This document shows, piece after piece, positions 44,207 through 54,300 of a stretch of 64,000 nucleotides of DNA; position 1 is the stretch's first letter, and each line of letters opens with the position of its first letter. The stretch covers positions 62,001 to 126,000 of the forward strand of contig JAWPHD010001139.1 in the NCBI GenBank assembly GCA_037043455.1. Reading direction: 5' to 3'. The position numbers and the translations under genes are program-made. Source of the stretch: Cyrtodaria siliqua. Taxonomy: Eukaryota; Mollusca; Bivalvia; Adapedonta; Hiatellidae. Under the pieces are notes generated by a model. It made no database searches, was not told the DNA's origin, and saw only the letters and a program-made list of their open reading frames with translations.

Positions 44207-44790
44207 GGAGCTATAATACAGGATAGCTCGTTGCAGTGTTCAGCTCGACGTATGATGCTCAAACACTTAGCTTTTAAGGGTTAAGGTTAGCAAGATCGTA
44301 TTCAAAGCCTTTATTTTACTTTATTGCGGATATATTGTTATATAGTTGTAGGTTCGAACAGGTAAAGTTAGTTTTAATTATATTGTTTAGTTATAAATCA
44401 AGGGATGTTGATAGGAGCTCGTGTTTGGAGCTCATTGTAAATGATAGTAGAATCAATGCTTTAGACAATTGTAAATGTTGGTATAATCATAAAGCAGGTA
44501 GCCTGAGGAAAATTTAATATATATAAGTTTCAACGTTACATATGTCAGCATAAGACACTGTCACCTTATGAAAGGACCCGTTTTAAAATGCAGGAGAGTT
44601 CGTAGAAATGAATAAGAGCGTTCATATCGTACGAAAGGTTAATTTAAAGCACTAACTCCTGACAATAAATTGACTCCAAACACTCGCTCCAAAAACTCGC
44701 TCCAAAAACTGACTCCAAATCTTGACTCCAAAACACACCCCAAAGCTCACTCCAAGACTCCATTCCAAGACTCCTGTCCAGCTTTTAAGC
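44207..44790 (+). repeat. Inverted-repeat partner of 51787-52223
   Basis: AGCTATAATACAGGATAGCT, CTTAGCTTTTAAGGGTTA and TTGCGGATATATTGTTATAT appear here and, reverse-complemented, at 51787-52223. This copy has about 95 bp extra near 44480-44575. The right end is a degenerate ACTCCAAAA/CTCGCTCCAAAA tandem (44670-44775) shared with the partner. Confidence 0.85.
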
Positions 44791-45112
44791 CATGCCGTAT
44801 TTGCTGCGGCTTCTGACGTCTGTGATAAGCACATTATTAGTCACGTTACTTCCATACAAATAGGATAGTGTCACCGTGTATCGGTAAAGAATACATTTAG
44901 CTTCTGAGTCAGGGTTTTTAAATATATCATCTTATATACATAAGAACCATGTGTGGGGTCAATACATAAGTTGAACCTTTTTAATTAAACTAGTACCTAA
45001 ATAAAGATAATAAGTGGACCCTGAAGACCCTTGGTATATGAATAATGACTGAATATATATTGGCATGTATACACAGTTCATGTGTAACATCTTACATACA
45101 TATATTAGTAGA
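44791..45112. other. No gene recognised
   Basis: AT-rich flank of the mariner-like element. Confidence 0.5.
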
Positions 45113-45528
45113 TACGAGGGTGCTTCAAAAAGTTCTGTCACTAGTCATATATTCTTTAAATTGGATATTACACTGAGATAAAGTAGTGTATTTATATGAT
45201 AGATAACTTTATTCATCCAAAAGACAAAACATGTCTATGAGTTACAAAACAATTTAAATATGGCAAGCAAGCGATTATATAAACATAATTTAAATATTTT
45301 CACAAACCAGTATAATTTGTATTATCAATTGATAAATAATACACTACTTTTACATATCATACACGCGAGTATATAGACACTGTGTTCCCTTTCCAAATAC
45401 TGATGCATTCAAGCGATCAGTAAACAGCTTGTCCCTCACTCCCTCACTCCCTACCACCCTTACTCACTTACCCACTCACTCACTCACTCACTCACGATTT
45501 TTGAAAAATAAATAATTCGGTGTGATTC

Positions 45529-48500
45529 TTAACTATTAGTTGCATAGATCTCATTTCTTAATCTGAACGACTTATAAATATATTGTCCTAAACATCGATG
45601 TACCTTCGTACTGTTTGACGTCATGAGATCTATTAACTTCAACATGTTTGGGTGTTTCCAAAAATATTTCTTTAAATATTGTTTTCTAAGGCTATAGTAA
45701 AGAGGGCATTCAAACAAAAAATGGAATTCATCTTCAAGAATATTGCAATGTTGGCACTTTCTTTCTTGCAAAGGCGTTTTTCTCGTTTTTTTAAACCTCC
45801 CTGCTTCTATCTCTAGCCTATGGGAAGAGAGTCTTAATTTCGACAGTGCAACTCTAAACTTTTTTATTGTAATTGTACTTAAGTAGGACTGAAAACCAAA
45901 CTTTGCAAATAAAATATAAAATCTTGCTTTAGGAGACTCTGATAATCTTGAATTCCAGTTTTGAATAAAATGATCGTGCAGTCTTTGTTTAAAAAGTGAT
46001 AAAAAAGCATTTACATTTCCATCACCTTGATTCACCCAGACGTCAAAGAATCCTAAGTTTGATAATAACATTCGAACAAGAGATGCCCAGTTTTTTGCAT
46101 TAGGGTGTGTCTCGATGTCTCTTAATAACTGGTTATACGCACATTTGATATACTTTGTATTTTGGCTATATATTATTTTAAACCAAAATTTCATAACACG
46201 AAGCAATCTATTGTTTTGAAGAGGAAGACGCCCCAATTCACCATAGATTAAATCTGTCTGAGTACTCTGTTTAACATTAAGTAATCTCTTGCAAAACTGT
46301 ATATGAACTTTCTCTATATTGTCTGCTTTACAAAATCCCCATACTTCACAGCCATAATTCAGAATAGGGGAGATCAGCTTATCAAACAAATCCAAATAAT
46401 GTTTTACTGATATATCTTTAAACTTATATAGATATTTATTTAGTTTGAAAATAGCTTTCTGTGCTTGACCGGACAATGTTTGCTGTGCATCTGCAAATGA
46501 ACCTCCAGTAGTAAAAGATATTCCTAAATAGACAAAACGACTAACAATCTCAAGCACCTCGTCATTATAGTAAAAAATCAAATTTCGGGGCAAAATACCA
46601 CCTTTTCGAAATACCAGTACTTTTGTTTTCGCTACATTTACCTTTAGTTTCCATCTGATACAATACACATGAGGAATATTTAAACCGCTTTGCAAGCCCT
46701 CTGCAGATTTAGCGAAAATAATTAGATCGTCAGCATACATTAACAAGCATATTTTGATCATTTCTAAATTCAACCCTTCTATGCCTTTTGAAACTAATTC
46801 TTCCTCTAGATCATTTATATATATACAAAACAAAAAAGGAGATAGACATTCGCCTTGTCGCACTCCCATATGACAGGTAAATTCATCACTCAAACAATTA
46901 TCATGTTTAACTTTTGACTTAACATTTGCATACATTGATTTGATAATGTCCATAATCTTTCCTCTAACACCAATTTTGATGAGTTTATACCATATATTTT
47001 CTCTAACAACGTAGTCAAATGCCTTAGTAAAATCTATACAAGAACAATACAATTTTTTCCCTTCATTTATAAAGTGATTGATGAGACTATGCAAAACAAA
47101 ACAATTGTCAACAGTACCCATTTTACTGCGGAAACCTGCTTGAGCCTCAACATAAACATGATATGTTTCGGCCCACGTGGACAATCTATTGTTTAAAATT
47201 CGTGTAAATAATTTACCCAGTGCACTGAGTAAAGTAATTCCTCGATAGTTTTCAACGTTTTCGAGGCTACCTGTTTTATGTAAAGGTATAATATGTCCAT
47301 CGGACCAACACTCTGGAAAATAACCAACATCCAAAATTACATTAAACAGCTTGTGTAAATACGTACTTAAGTTATCATTACCATATTTGAACAGTTCATT
47401 TATATAAAAATCTGGCCCTCCGCTTTTTCCGTTTTTAAGTTGTTTTATAGCTGTATTTACCTGATCACGTGTTATTTCAACATTCAATTCGTCAAACATA
47501 ATTTGCAATTCCCCATTTAGGTATCTATCGTTAAATTCTAAAATGTCCTCGTCAGGTTGATAAAAATTACTATCTGGATTATTTATTGCCTTAAAATAGA
47601 TTGAAAAATCTGTTGACGATAATGATTTAGACTTCAAATTAGAACACGTTTCTTTAAGCATGCGCCAGTATAGTTTAGCATTTTTAAATCGGGAGCTTTC
47701 GAGTTTTTGCGTTTGCGCATGCGCGTACTCATTTCGAGCTCGACGAAGCGTAGTTTTATATTCCGAACGCGCTGTGACCATATTGACTCTATTAATATCC
47801 GTTTTACATATTCTATATTTGTTAAGACAAAAGTAAAAATATTTTCGCTTCTCTTCGCATAAGTCTGAATACCATGGCGTATTAAAACTATCGCTATAGG
47901 TTCCCTCAACATTGTCGTCATTATGTTTAATATTTTTCTTGAACAGTGGTAAACACTCATTTTCCATAAGGTTTTGAAAAGATCGCAAGTTTTGACTTAT
48001 GCCATCTCTGGTCTTATTATTAACAATATCGCCTGAAAGTGTGTATATATTTTCGGCGAAATTATCCGATTCGAGAATACTCTGATACTGACTTGAATAT
48101 TCTTGATTCCACTTATATGTATAATTAATTCTCGTATACACTTCATCCTTGTTTACACCATCATTTCTGTTTGACCCTGTATTAATTGCAAAGCTTATCA
48201 AGCAATGATCAGTTAACGGATTTGGATCCAAAACTTCAAATTGTGTTATAAAATGGATAAAGTCTTGTTTTACCAATACATAATCTACTAGGCTTTTCCC
48301 ACGGTTACTGACAAAACTGCACTTTCCAACATTCGCATCCACCCCTGTTCGACCATTTACAATTCGTAAACCGGACTGCTTACATAAATCAATTAATAAT
48401 CGACCATTTTGATTAGTACATGTATCTTCGCACGCTCGCGTTGATAATGGAATATCAGTAATGTAATCGTCGGGTAGTACATCCATATTGTTTATATTAT

Positions 48501-49014
48501 CATCTTCAACATAATCCAATAATGTTGAGCATCTCGCATTGAAATCAGCACAGACTACCAAATTGCATTTATTTAACGTTTCATTTTCAATTTGAATAAC
48601 GGTATTATAAATATCATCAAAGCATGAACTCGAATCATTTAAAGCTTCCCGACATGAACCTTGTGGTATGTTATAACATAAACATAAAAATAAATCATCA
48701 GCTAAACCAAACATATTGCCCTTTAATCTTAGCCATATTATATTGTCATCCTCAGTTTTATATAGTGTATCTGAGTTTACAAATTTACTTCGTACATATA
48801 CAATAACACCGCCAGAGTCACGTTTCGCTGAACTAAGTTTTTTTCTGTGTAAAGCAAAATACTCAAAACCCTCTACACTTAACTCACACAAATCATTTGT
48901 CCAAGTTTCAACAAACATAACAATATCGTGGTTACAAAACACATTTTTTAGCTCACTACTTTGCAATTTATTCGGCAATGATTGTATATTTAACAATGCA
49001 AACCGAATGCACAC
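45529..49014 (-). CDS. LINE endonuclease-reverse transcriptase
   Basis: An open frame of 1161 codons. Residues 1-275 form an APE-type endonuclease (exonuclease-endonuclease-phosphatase fold). It has N9 in ALLNIQSL, the catalytic glutamate E36 in FVETW, the DFN motif near 156-159 (CADFNAR), SLVDYVLV at 241-248 and the catalytic histidine H270 in LTDH. A linker of about 250 residues follows. The reverse transcriptase then runs from about 530 (KNGKSGGPDFYINELF, NYRGITLLSALGKLFTRI) through CIDFTKAFDYV (about 655) and GVRQGECLSPFLF to the catalytic YADD at 760-763. A C-terminal CQHC...H...C zinc-like motif starts at residue 1087. Such proteins nick target DNA and prime cDNA synthesis there. All key residues I can name are present, so it may be active or recently so. 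The nominal start at 49014 is GTG (the codon reads Val). The frame is open up to a TAG at 49024-49026, beyond which the same frame continues as the next entry. Confidence 0.96.
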   Translation of the reverse strand: MCIRFALLNIQSLPNKLQSSELKNVFCNHDIVMFVETWTNDLCELSVEGFEYFALHRKKLSSAKRDSGGVIVYVRSKFVNSDTLYKTEDDNIIWLRLKGNMFGLADDLFLCLCYNIPQGSCREALNDSSSCFDDIYNTVIQIENETLNKCNLVVCADFNARCSTLLDYVEDDNINNMDVLPDDYITDIPLSTRACEDTCTNQNGRLLIDLCKQSGLRIVNGRTGVDANVGKCSFVSNRGKSLVDYVLVKQDFIHFITQFEVLDPNPLTDHCLISFAINTGSNRNDGVNKDEVYTRINYTYKWNQEYSSQYQSILESDNFAENIYTLSGDIVNNKTRDGISQNLRSFQNLMENECLPLFKKNIKHNDDNVEGTYSDSFNTPWYSDLCEEKRKYFYFCLNKYRICKTDINRVNMVTARSEYKTTLRRARNEYAHAQTQKLESSRFKNAKLYWRMLKETCSNLKSKSLSSTDFSIYFKAINNPDSNFYQPDEDILEFNDRYLNGELQIMFDELNVEITRDQVNTAIKQLKNGKSGGPDFYINELFKYGNDNLSTYLHKLFNVILDVGYFPECWSDGHIIPLHKTGSLENVENYRGITLLSALGKLFTRILNNRLSTWAETYHVYVEAQAGFRSKMGTVDNCFVLHSLINHFINEGKKLYCSCIDFTKAFDYVVRENIWYKLIKIGVRGKIMDIIKSMYANVKSKVKHDNCLSDEFTCHMGVRQGECLSPFLFCIYINDLEEELVSKGIEGLNLEMIKICLLMYADDLIIFAKSAEGLQSGLNIPHVYCIRWKLKVNVAKTKVLVFRKGGILPRNLIFYYNDEVLEIVSRFVYLGISFTTGGSFADAQQTLSGQAQKAIFKLNKYLYKFKDISVKHYLDLFDKLISPILNYGCEVWGFCKADNIEKVHIQFCKRLLNVKQSTQTDLIYGELGRLPLQNNRLLRVMKFWFKIIYSQNTKYIKCAYNQLLRDIETHPNAKNWASLVRMLLSNLGFFDVWVNQGDGNVNAFLSLFKQRLHDHFIQNWNSRLSESPKARFYILFAKFGFQSYLSTITIKKFRVALSKLRLSSHRLEIEAGRFKKTRKTPLQERKCQHCNILEDEFHFLFECPLYYSLRKQYLKKYFWKHPNMLKLIDLMTSNSTKVHRCLGQYIYKSFRLRNEIYATNS

Positions 49015-49023
49015 CGAGTTGTC

Positions 49024-49539
49024 CTATACACTGTCTCTGGTCGAGCGTGCAATATTCTCGTGCTGCTCTGACTGTTTCAATTTTGACCCAGTCCGTGATG
49101 ACGAATTGCGTGATGGTCTTGATATCGACCTGGATTTGCGTGTCGTATATGCGGCTTCGCTATTTTTAGCTCCACGTGCTAGTGGAATGTCTGTTTGTTT
49201 ATTTACATTTATGTTTGTTGGGTTGATAGCTCCTTGTTGTGATTGTGAATTTGTGTCTTTTTGTGGGATTAATCGTTTATTTGGGAAAGGATTTAATAGC
49301 GACTGAGACGGCATTTCATCTGAGGACACACCACTGGCATCAATGGCGATATTACTGCTCTTGGAGATTGTAGGCAGTTGTACATGTGTCGCATTACTTT
49401 TATGCACACCATTGCTTGGATCGCGGCGCCGTCGCGACGCGCTTTCAGTTGTTATTTGGGAATGGGCATTAGTATCTGACTCGGTGTCGGTGTCGGTGTC
49501 GGTAAGGTAAAGTTGCTGTGAATTGGATACGCCATGCAC
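49024..49539 (-). CDS. LINE N-terminal low-complexity frame
   Basis: 171 codons from an ATG at 49539, about 19 nt inside the LINE. The product is hydrophilic and Ser/Thr/Asn/Gln-rich, with a TDTDTDTESDT acidic repeat near residues 13-23 (encoded by GGTGTC-type tandem bases) and basic runs (SRRRRD, SRSISRPSRNSSSR). No RRM, zinc knuckle or coiled coil is obvious. It ends at a TAG (49024-49026) and is in the same reading phase as the endonuclease frame, only three codons before the nominal start of that frame. Two readings are possible: one polyprotein of about 1336 residues broken by a single nonsense codon, or a separate ORF1 with stop-codon readthrough or re-initiation. I recognise no family for it. 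Confidence 0.7.
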   Translation of the reverse strand: MHGVSNSQQLYLTDTDTDTESDTNAHSQITTESASRRRRDPSNGVHKSNATHVQLPTISKSSNIAIDASGVSSDEMPSQSLLNPFPNKRLIPQKDTNSQSQQGAINPTNINVNKQTDIPLARGAKNSEAAYTTRKSRSISRPSRNSSSRTGSKLKQSEQHENIARSTRDSV

Positions 49540-49706
49540 GCGTCGGTTACTCAGTTCGTTTATAGTACTACTGGGTTCGCTCTCTTAAATTCCACAACAA
49601 AAATGAAAAAAATCCGGTTATTTATTCCCCTGAATTACCTCCCCCTACCACACCTTTTGGATACTGGCATCTCTGAAAATGTCCTTGTTACAAAACGTTG
49701 TACAAA

Positions 49707-49916
49707 TTATTTGAATAATTCAATGCTTTTAAATTTTCGTGTACGCCATTTTTTGTTATTCGCCCATAATCCATGAAAATGAATGTCGTGAATTCGGAAA
49801 GGTCTTGCTGCAAACCAGATATGAGTGAATGCATATCCCTTAATTTTAACACTAATTTTCTTCATTTTGTTTAGGAAAATGTTATAATATCTTTTAAATG
49901 TCGTAAATATTCTCAT
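49707..49916 (-). other. Short frame conserved in both mariner copies
   Basis: A 69-codon frame in the mariner-like element matches a 72-codon frame at 61348-61566 in the other copy. Start, stop and phase are kept; the only length difference is a 9-nt in-frame deletion here. Both contain KIKGYAFTH, an FAAR segment, HFHG and end TFKSIELFK or KFKSIELFK. It does not look like mariner transposase. Several differences change amino acids, so it may simply reflect young copies. Confidence 0.4.
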
Positions 49917-50772
49917 AGTATTAGTATGTTTTCATATATGTTTACAAATCCTAGTCCTTCAGTGTTTAAATTTCGTATTCAACACATTATTGTAGAATTT
50001 TGTACAATGTTTAATGAAAATATTGATCATCCAAAAACGCTATTTCAGAAGACTGCCCTTCCATTTAATGTCCATTTATCATTCAATTAATTTTACACGT
50101 TAGCTTAAAATGTTAATTTCTAAGACAATGCCTTTTCATCTACCATGCTTAAATTCTGAATCTGGTAATGCACAGATATAACTGGTAATGTATGAGACAT
50201 TTCAAAGGGCTTCAACAAGTACTTAAAGAGAAACAGGCATTTAGAAAAGTAACAATTAACATACCGGAACAAACTCAGGACAAAAATGCCTCAGTATGTA
50301 TAAGTGATGTGTATTAAATGTTCCATAACTTTCGTCACATAACAAATACAGCATTCATTTTACCATCAATGGAATGGTATTGAAACTCTCTTTCATTTGG
50401 TATCAAACATCAACACTCACAACGAGCACATAATTGTTAAATCGCGTTAGTGACAGAACTTATTGAATGACCCTCGTATTCTTATTAAAACACTCGAAAC
50501 ATTGCTTACAAAACATATCGGTCTTATACGCTGTACTTTTAATAATTAAGACATCTTTTGGTGAGTGTTCGAGCTACAGAATTATAGACACTGTAACGAG
50601 GTCTTTGATTGGTCGAATGCTTTTAGCTCATCGCGTTAGGTTTCCATACTTATGTCGCATGGTGTCAGACCAGTCAGGAAGTACTTCCGGGTCGTAGGGT
50701 GCTGAAATAATTCCTTGAAAGAATCCAAAGTTTTTAGTTTGCATGTGTTTTTCCCAAGATTCGTTTTTATTT

Positions 50773-51056
50773 TATAGTGTATTTAAGCGAACGAATGTTA
50801 TGGAACTTGTGTCTGATCTCCAAATATAGCCTATATTGCATTTTGTTCAACGGGATGATTTTCACCGGTCTGACACCGCATGTAACGCGTAAGTGACCGT
50901 TCTGGCCAGCTAGTTTCTAGCGCGTTAGAAAATGTTTTACCCGGACCAGGTAACGCGTTACTAAATCGAGAGTAACGCGTTAGAAAACTGACAATAATCG
51001 CTTATTGTCAGTTAAACAAATAAGGGAAATCTCATCTCTCTGGGGTACGGTGTCCG
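50773..51056 (+). repeat. Direct repeat A, AACGCGTT-rich
   Basis: GTGTATTTAAGCGAACGAAT, CACCGGTCTGACACCGCATG, TAACGCGTTACTAAATCGAG and GACAATAATCGCTTATTGTC all recur in order at 51511-51793, about 738 bp downstream. Confidence 0.9.
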
Positions 51057-51069
51057 GTTGGGGCCAGAT

Positions 51070-51242
51070 ACAATGTCGCATTGTCGTGGGCGACAATGCG
51101 ACTCCCTACAACGCGACATCGCGATACGACAGTGCGACATTGCTATACGACAATACGACATTGCGATACGAAATCACGACATTGCGATACGACATCGCGA
51201 CAATTATGTCGTGATGTCGAATCGCAATGTCGCATTGTCATT
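51070..51242. repeat. 13-bp minisatellite with inverted ends
   Basis: About ten degenerate copies of ACGACATTGCGAT in tandem. The left end (ATGTCGCATTGTCG next to CGACAATGCGAC) and the right end (GTCGTGATGTCGAATCGCAA, then TGTCGCATTGTC) turn round, so the array can fold back on itself. Confidence 0.85.
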
Positions 51243-51510
51243 CTTAAATCTAACCTGAGGTTAAAGTAGTATGTCTACAGTTGTCATGAATTTTACTGTG
51301 TTTTTCAGGATTATTTCTTTGGAGAGTATGAGCAAAGAGGTTAGGTAGAGATGTGGTTTTGACAGATGTTTATACTTAACCTTACTCTCAGTTAAGTGCT
51401 ATAAACCTATGTGTACCTTATCTTCAAAATACGCGTAGTGTGAATGAATGACGCGAAATGTTGAAAAACTGAATCGGTGTTTGTTAGCCAAATGTGTTTA
51501 ATACACAGAA
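51243..51510. other. No gene recognised
   Basis: Spacer between the two AACGCGTT-rich direct repeats; no coding signal. Confidence 0.5.
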
Positions 51511-51793
51511 TAAAAGTGTATTTAAGCGAACGAATGCTATGGAACTTGTGACTGATCTCCAAATAAAGCCTATATTGCATTGTGTTCAATGGTCTGATTT
51601 TCACCGGTCTGACACCGCATGTAACGCGTAAGTGACTGCTCTGGCCAGCTAGTTTCTAACGCGTTAGAAAATGTTTTACCCGGACCAGGTAACGCGTTAC
51701 TAAATCGAGAGTAACGCGTTAGAAAACTGACAATAATCGCTTATTGTCAGTAAAACAAATAAGGGAAATCTCATCTCATCTCTCTGGGGTGAG
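51511..51793 (+). repeat. Direct repeat B, AACGCGTT-rich
   Basis: Second copy of 50773-51056. It ends in TCATCTCTCTGGGGT and passes directly into the inverted-repeat arm at 51787. Confidence 0.9.
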
Positions 51794-52223
51794 TTTTGGA
51801 GTCAAGTTTTGGAGTCAGTTTTTGGAGCGAGTTTTGGAACGAGTTTTTGGAGTCAATTTATTGCCAGGAGTTAGATTTTTAAATTAACATTTCGAACGAT
51901 ATGAAGGCTCTTACTAATTTCTACAAACTCTCCTGCATTTTCATAAGATGACAAATTTACAATTGTCCAAAGCAATGATTGTACAATCATTTACAATGAG
52001 CTCTAAACACGAACTCCTACATGTATCAACTTCCGTTGATTTCTAACTAAACAATTGGTTCGAAACTTTACCTGTTCGAACCTACAACTATATAACAATA
52101 TATCCGCAATAAAGTAAAAAAAAAAGGCTTTGAACACGATCTTGCAAACCCTAACCCTTAAAAGCTAAGTGTTTCAGCATCATACGTCGAGCTGAACACT
52201 GCAACGAGCTATCCTGTATTATA
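51787..52223 (-). repeat. Inverted-repeat partner of 44207-44790
   Basis: Starts with the GGAGTCAAGTTTTGGAGTCA tandem and ends CGAGCTATCCTGTATTATAG. It is bracketed on both sides by AACGCGTT sequence (51660-51725 and 52224-52275). Confidence 0.85.
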
Positions 52224-52664
52224 GCTAACGCGTTGGAAAATCGAGAGTAACGCGTTTAGAGATGGAATAAGTAACGCGTTACATTTACAATTAAAATATA
52301 GCAAAAATAAACTATTTGTCATTAATGAATGACCACAGCTCTGCTATTAGATTTGTATTGTTACACGTCTGCTGTTTCCCCTTACATGTGGCTGGATATT
52401 GAACGTGTTCAACATTTCATTTATATAAACACTAGGACTAAATTTGGTATAGATCCGAAGTAAAAGTCGCTAGAGAATATTCAATTCACCAAAGACCACA
52501 ACGCGGGTGTTGATCTATCTTTACACTGCGCGGCGTGTCTAGTAAGTAGACAAGAAAAGGTAAACATAAGAGGTTGAAGAAGAATAAAAGTGTAAGGGTG
52601 TTAAAAAAAACAGAATAAAAAGATAAAGGCAGAATTAAGTCATATGTACTTAACGTCTGGCGTC
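52224..52664. other. AACGCGTT remnant, then no gene
   Basis: TAACGCGTTGGAAAATCGAG, then AGTAACGCGTT and AGTAACGCGTTACATTT, occupy 52224-52285. The remainder is AT-rich without coding signal. Confidence 0.55.
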
Positions 52665-53160
52665 ATGGATGCGGCTGACAGCAAGCTTGAACGAATCAGA
52701 GAATCATTCTGCAAAACCGACATCAGCTGGGATGATGTTCCACAGGACAACGGTTAGAGGAAAGAATAAGCCCTTATATAACTGCTCTGCAAAGTGTATG
52801 TGCTCTGGTTGTTTTGTCATTATTTTGTTATTTGTCAATCATTGTAATCAATGTACTAAATTACTTGCACCTTAATTGGTTAATAAAATATTTCCTTATA
52901 TAGTAGTCAAGTCCTGCATGGATCTGTCTAAAGGTTGAGGAAGTGGGATAGCTACCAGGCACTATTAAAGACAGGGGCTCGCATCTGCTCGGCGTTGCTC
53001 CATCCCAGCCTATCCAACAAGCAAATAACACTCGAGTAGCACGAATAGTCGTGCTGCTCGGCGTTGGATTTTTTAAAGTCTATCAATGTTGGACTTAGTG
53101 TTGGGGTCCCAAATGCTGCTGGCATACTCCTGTTGTGGACGGACAGGGGCATCGTTACTA
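52665..53160 (-). pseudogene. Decayed LINE C-terminal fragment
   Basis: The minus strand retains pieces of the same protein family as 27998-29542. GTCCCAAATGCTGCTGGCAT near 53107 parallels GATCCCAAATAGTGGCTGCA near 28391 (the WDP region). Upstream-to-downstream order is kept: a LGWSNAEQ-like piece matches the LNWDQLQ region, then LWNIIPAD near 52735 matches NSLPAEV. Frameshifts and deletions are frequent. It has no catalytic domain. Confidence 0.75.
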
Positions 53161-53529
53161 TTCATAATTAACTGGGTTTCAAACTTGATATAGCTTTTAT
53201 CAACATGAACTCATCAACAATCAAATCAAATAATGCATACAGTATAGGTAGACTGACCGACATGATCCACCCGCTATCTCTGTCTGAAAGCGAAAATGCT
53301 AGATGTCAAAAGGCTTCGATTTGGTATTTTGTATGTGTTTTCTTTATCTAATCATGTCCAAAACGCTTCAACATCGTGTTTGCCATAAATTTCGCGTGAA
53401 GATGATGGGATACGGTAGAAAATAGGCATTAACGAATTCCGCATTTATATATACTGAAAGGAAAAAGAAACGCATAATAAAAAAATGCCTATACTACACT
53501 ATTATATACACCTAATTCCACCTAATTTG
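53161..53529. other. No gene recognised
   Basis: AT-rich, with no frame or repeat that I can place. Confidence 0.5.
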
Positions 53530-53559
53530 GCTCACATTTACTTCACTTCTATTTCTTGG

Positions 53560-53600
53560 CTTCCGAATTCCGCATTCCGCATTCCGAATTCCGCATTTAG
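53560..53600. repeat. CCGAATTCCGCATT short tandem
   Basis: Alternating CCGAATTCCGCATTCCGCAT phrases. Equivalents in reverse occur at 55258-55345 and in part at 54478-54515. Confidence 0.8.
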
Positions 53601-53633
53601 AAGTAGGTAGTAAATAAGTAGTACGAGTAAACG

Positions 53634-53636
<3 letters not shown>

Positions 53637-53671
<35 letters not shown>

Positions 53672-53735
53672 CACTGCTATTACTACTACAACAACAACTT
53701 CTACTACTACTATACTACCACTACCACAATAATAG

Positions 53736-53766
<31 letters not shown>

Positions 53767-53780
53767 GAAAATAATAATAG
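53637..53780. repeat. ACT / AAT trinucleotide microsatellite
   Basis: About 12 uninterrupted CTA repeats, then mixed CTA/CAA, then TAATGATAATGA and AATAAT repeats. Confidence 0.95.
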
Positions 53781-53976
53781 TATTAATAATTATGTATGTA
53801 TGTGTGCACGTGCATGTATATGTTTTGTGAAATCACAGTGTTAAAGATGCAGTTACTTCTCACATTTTATATTTAATAATCATGTAATATAAAGGTGTAT
53901 GAATATTGTCAGTGACCAAGAATTTTATATTTTTTATAATACAAAATTCATAATCTTAAATTAAATTCTATATATA

Positions 53977-54126
53977 GAGGATCTTACATGAGTACTCATT
54001 CATTATTGAATTTATTAAACGAGTTGGCAAAATGATATAATGCGAGGCTTTTGCCGAGCATAATATAATTTTTGCTAACGAGTTTAATAAACAAAAAAAT
54101 GAATGAGAATGAATGTTAGATTCTAT
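53977..54126. repeat. Foldback (MITE-like), about 70-bp arms
   Basis: Arms GAATTTATTAAACGAGTTGG...ATAATGCGAGGC and GAGCATAATATAATTTTTGC...AACGAGTTTAATAAAC are complementary. Outward similarity continues through CATTCAT and ATGTTAGATTC / GGATCTTACAT. Confidence 0.8.
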
Positions 54127-54300
54127 TCATTACATAACTCACATATCGATTTTTATTGCATTTCACCTGTCTCTTTAACACGCGAAACCGACATAAATCG
54201 TGGGAATTGGATCATGGTCATTATCGATATTTTTTGACAGCGCATACTAGGCTCATTTGCATACTTATATAATATGATGTTATTAATTAAGTGTTTTCAT

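Larger units (their letters stand above)
45197..49558 (-). mobile_element. Nearly full-length non-LTR retrotransposon (LINE)
   Basis: A 4.36-kb minus-oriented insertion in a mariner-like element, bounded by TTTATA at 45191-45196 and 49559-49564 (target duplication; the empty site is visible near 61708). The order on the minus strand is: about 19 nt before the first ATG, a short low-complexity frame, the endonuclease/reverse transcriptase frame, a 3' UTR with a CACT-type microsatellite (45472-45496), and a 3' end GGATGAATAAAGTTATCTAT. The long open frame suggests a recent insertion. The very short leader means the element is compact or slightly 5'-truncated. Confidence 0.93.
45115..50476 (-). 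mobile_element. Mariner-like element disrupted by a LINE
   Basis: Terminal inverted repeats start CGAGGGTGCTTCAAAAAGTT at 45115 and, in reverse complement, CGAGGGTCATTCAATAAGTT at 50476; both continue CTGTCAC. TA dinucleotides flank it (45113-45114, 50477-50478), the Tc1/mariner target duplication. Without the inserted LINE (45197-49558) it would be about 994 bp, close to the intact 1004-bp copy at 60787-61790. I see no mariner transposase (no D,D34D-type region), so it is non-autonomous. A short frame at 49707-49916 has a counterpart in the other copy. Confidence 0.92.

Noticed and set aside
48716..49306. 196-codon plus-strand frame
   Set aside because: It is antisense to the LINE N-terminal and endonuclease region, which has clear domain motifs.
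51005..51269. Overlapping frames with repeated DIAIRQ-like text
   Set aside because: They come from the 13-bp minisatellite.
52140..52165. Telomere-like CCCTAACCC
   Set aside because: Only about one and a half units, inside a dispersed inverted repeat.
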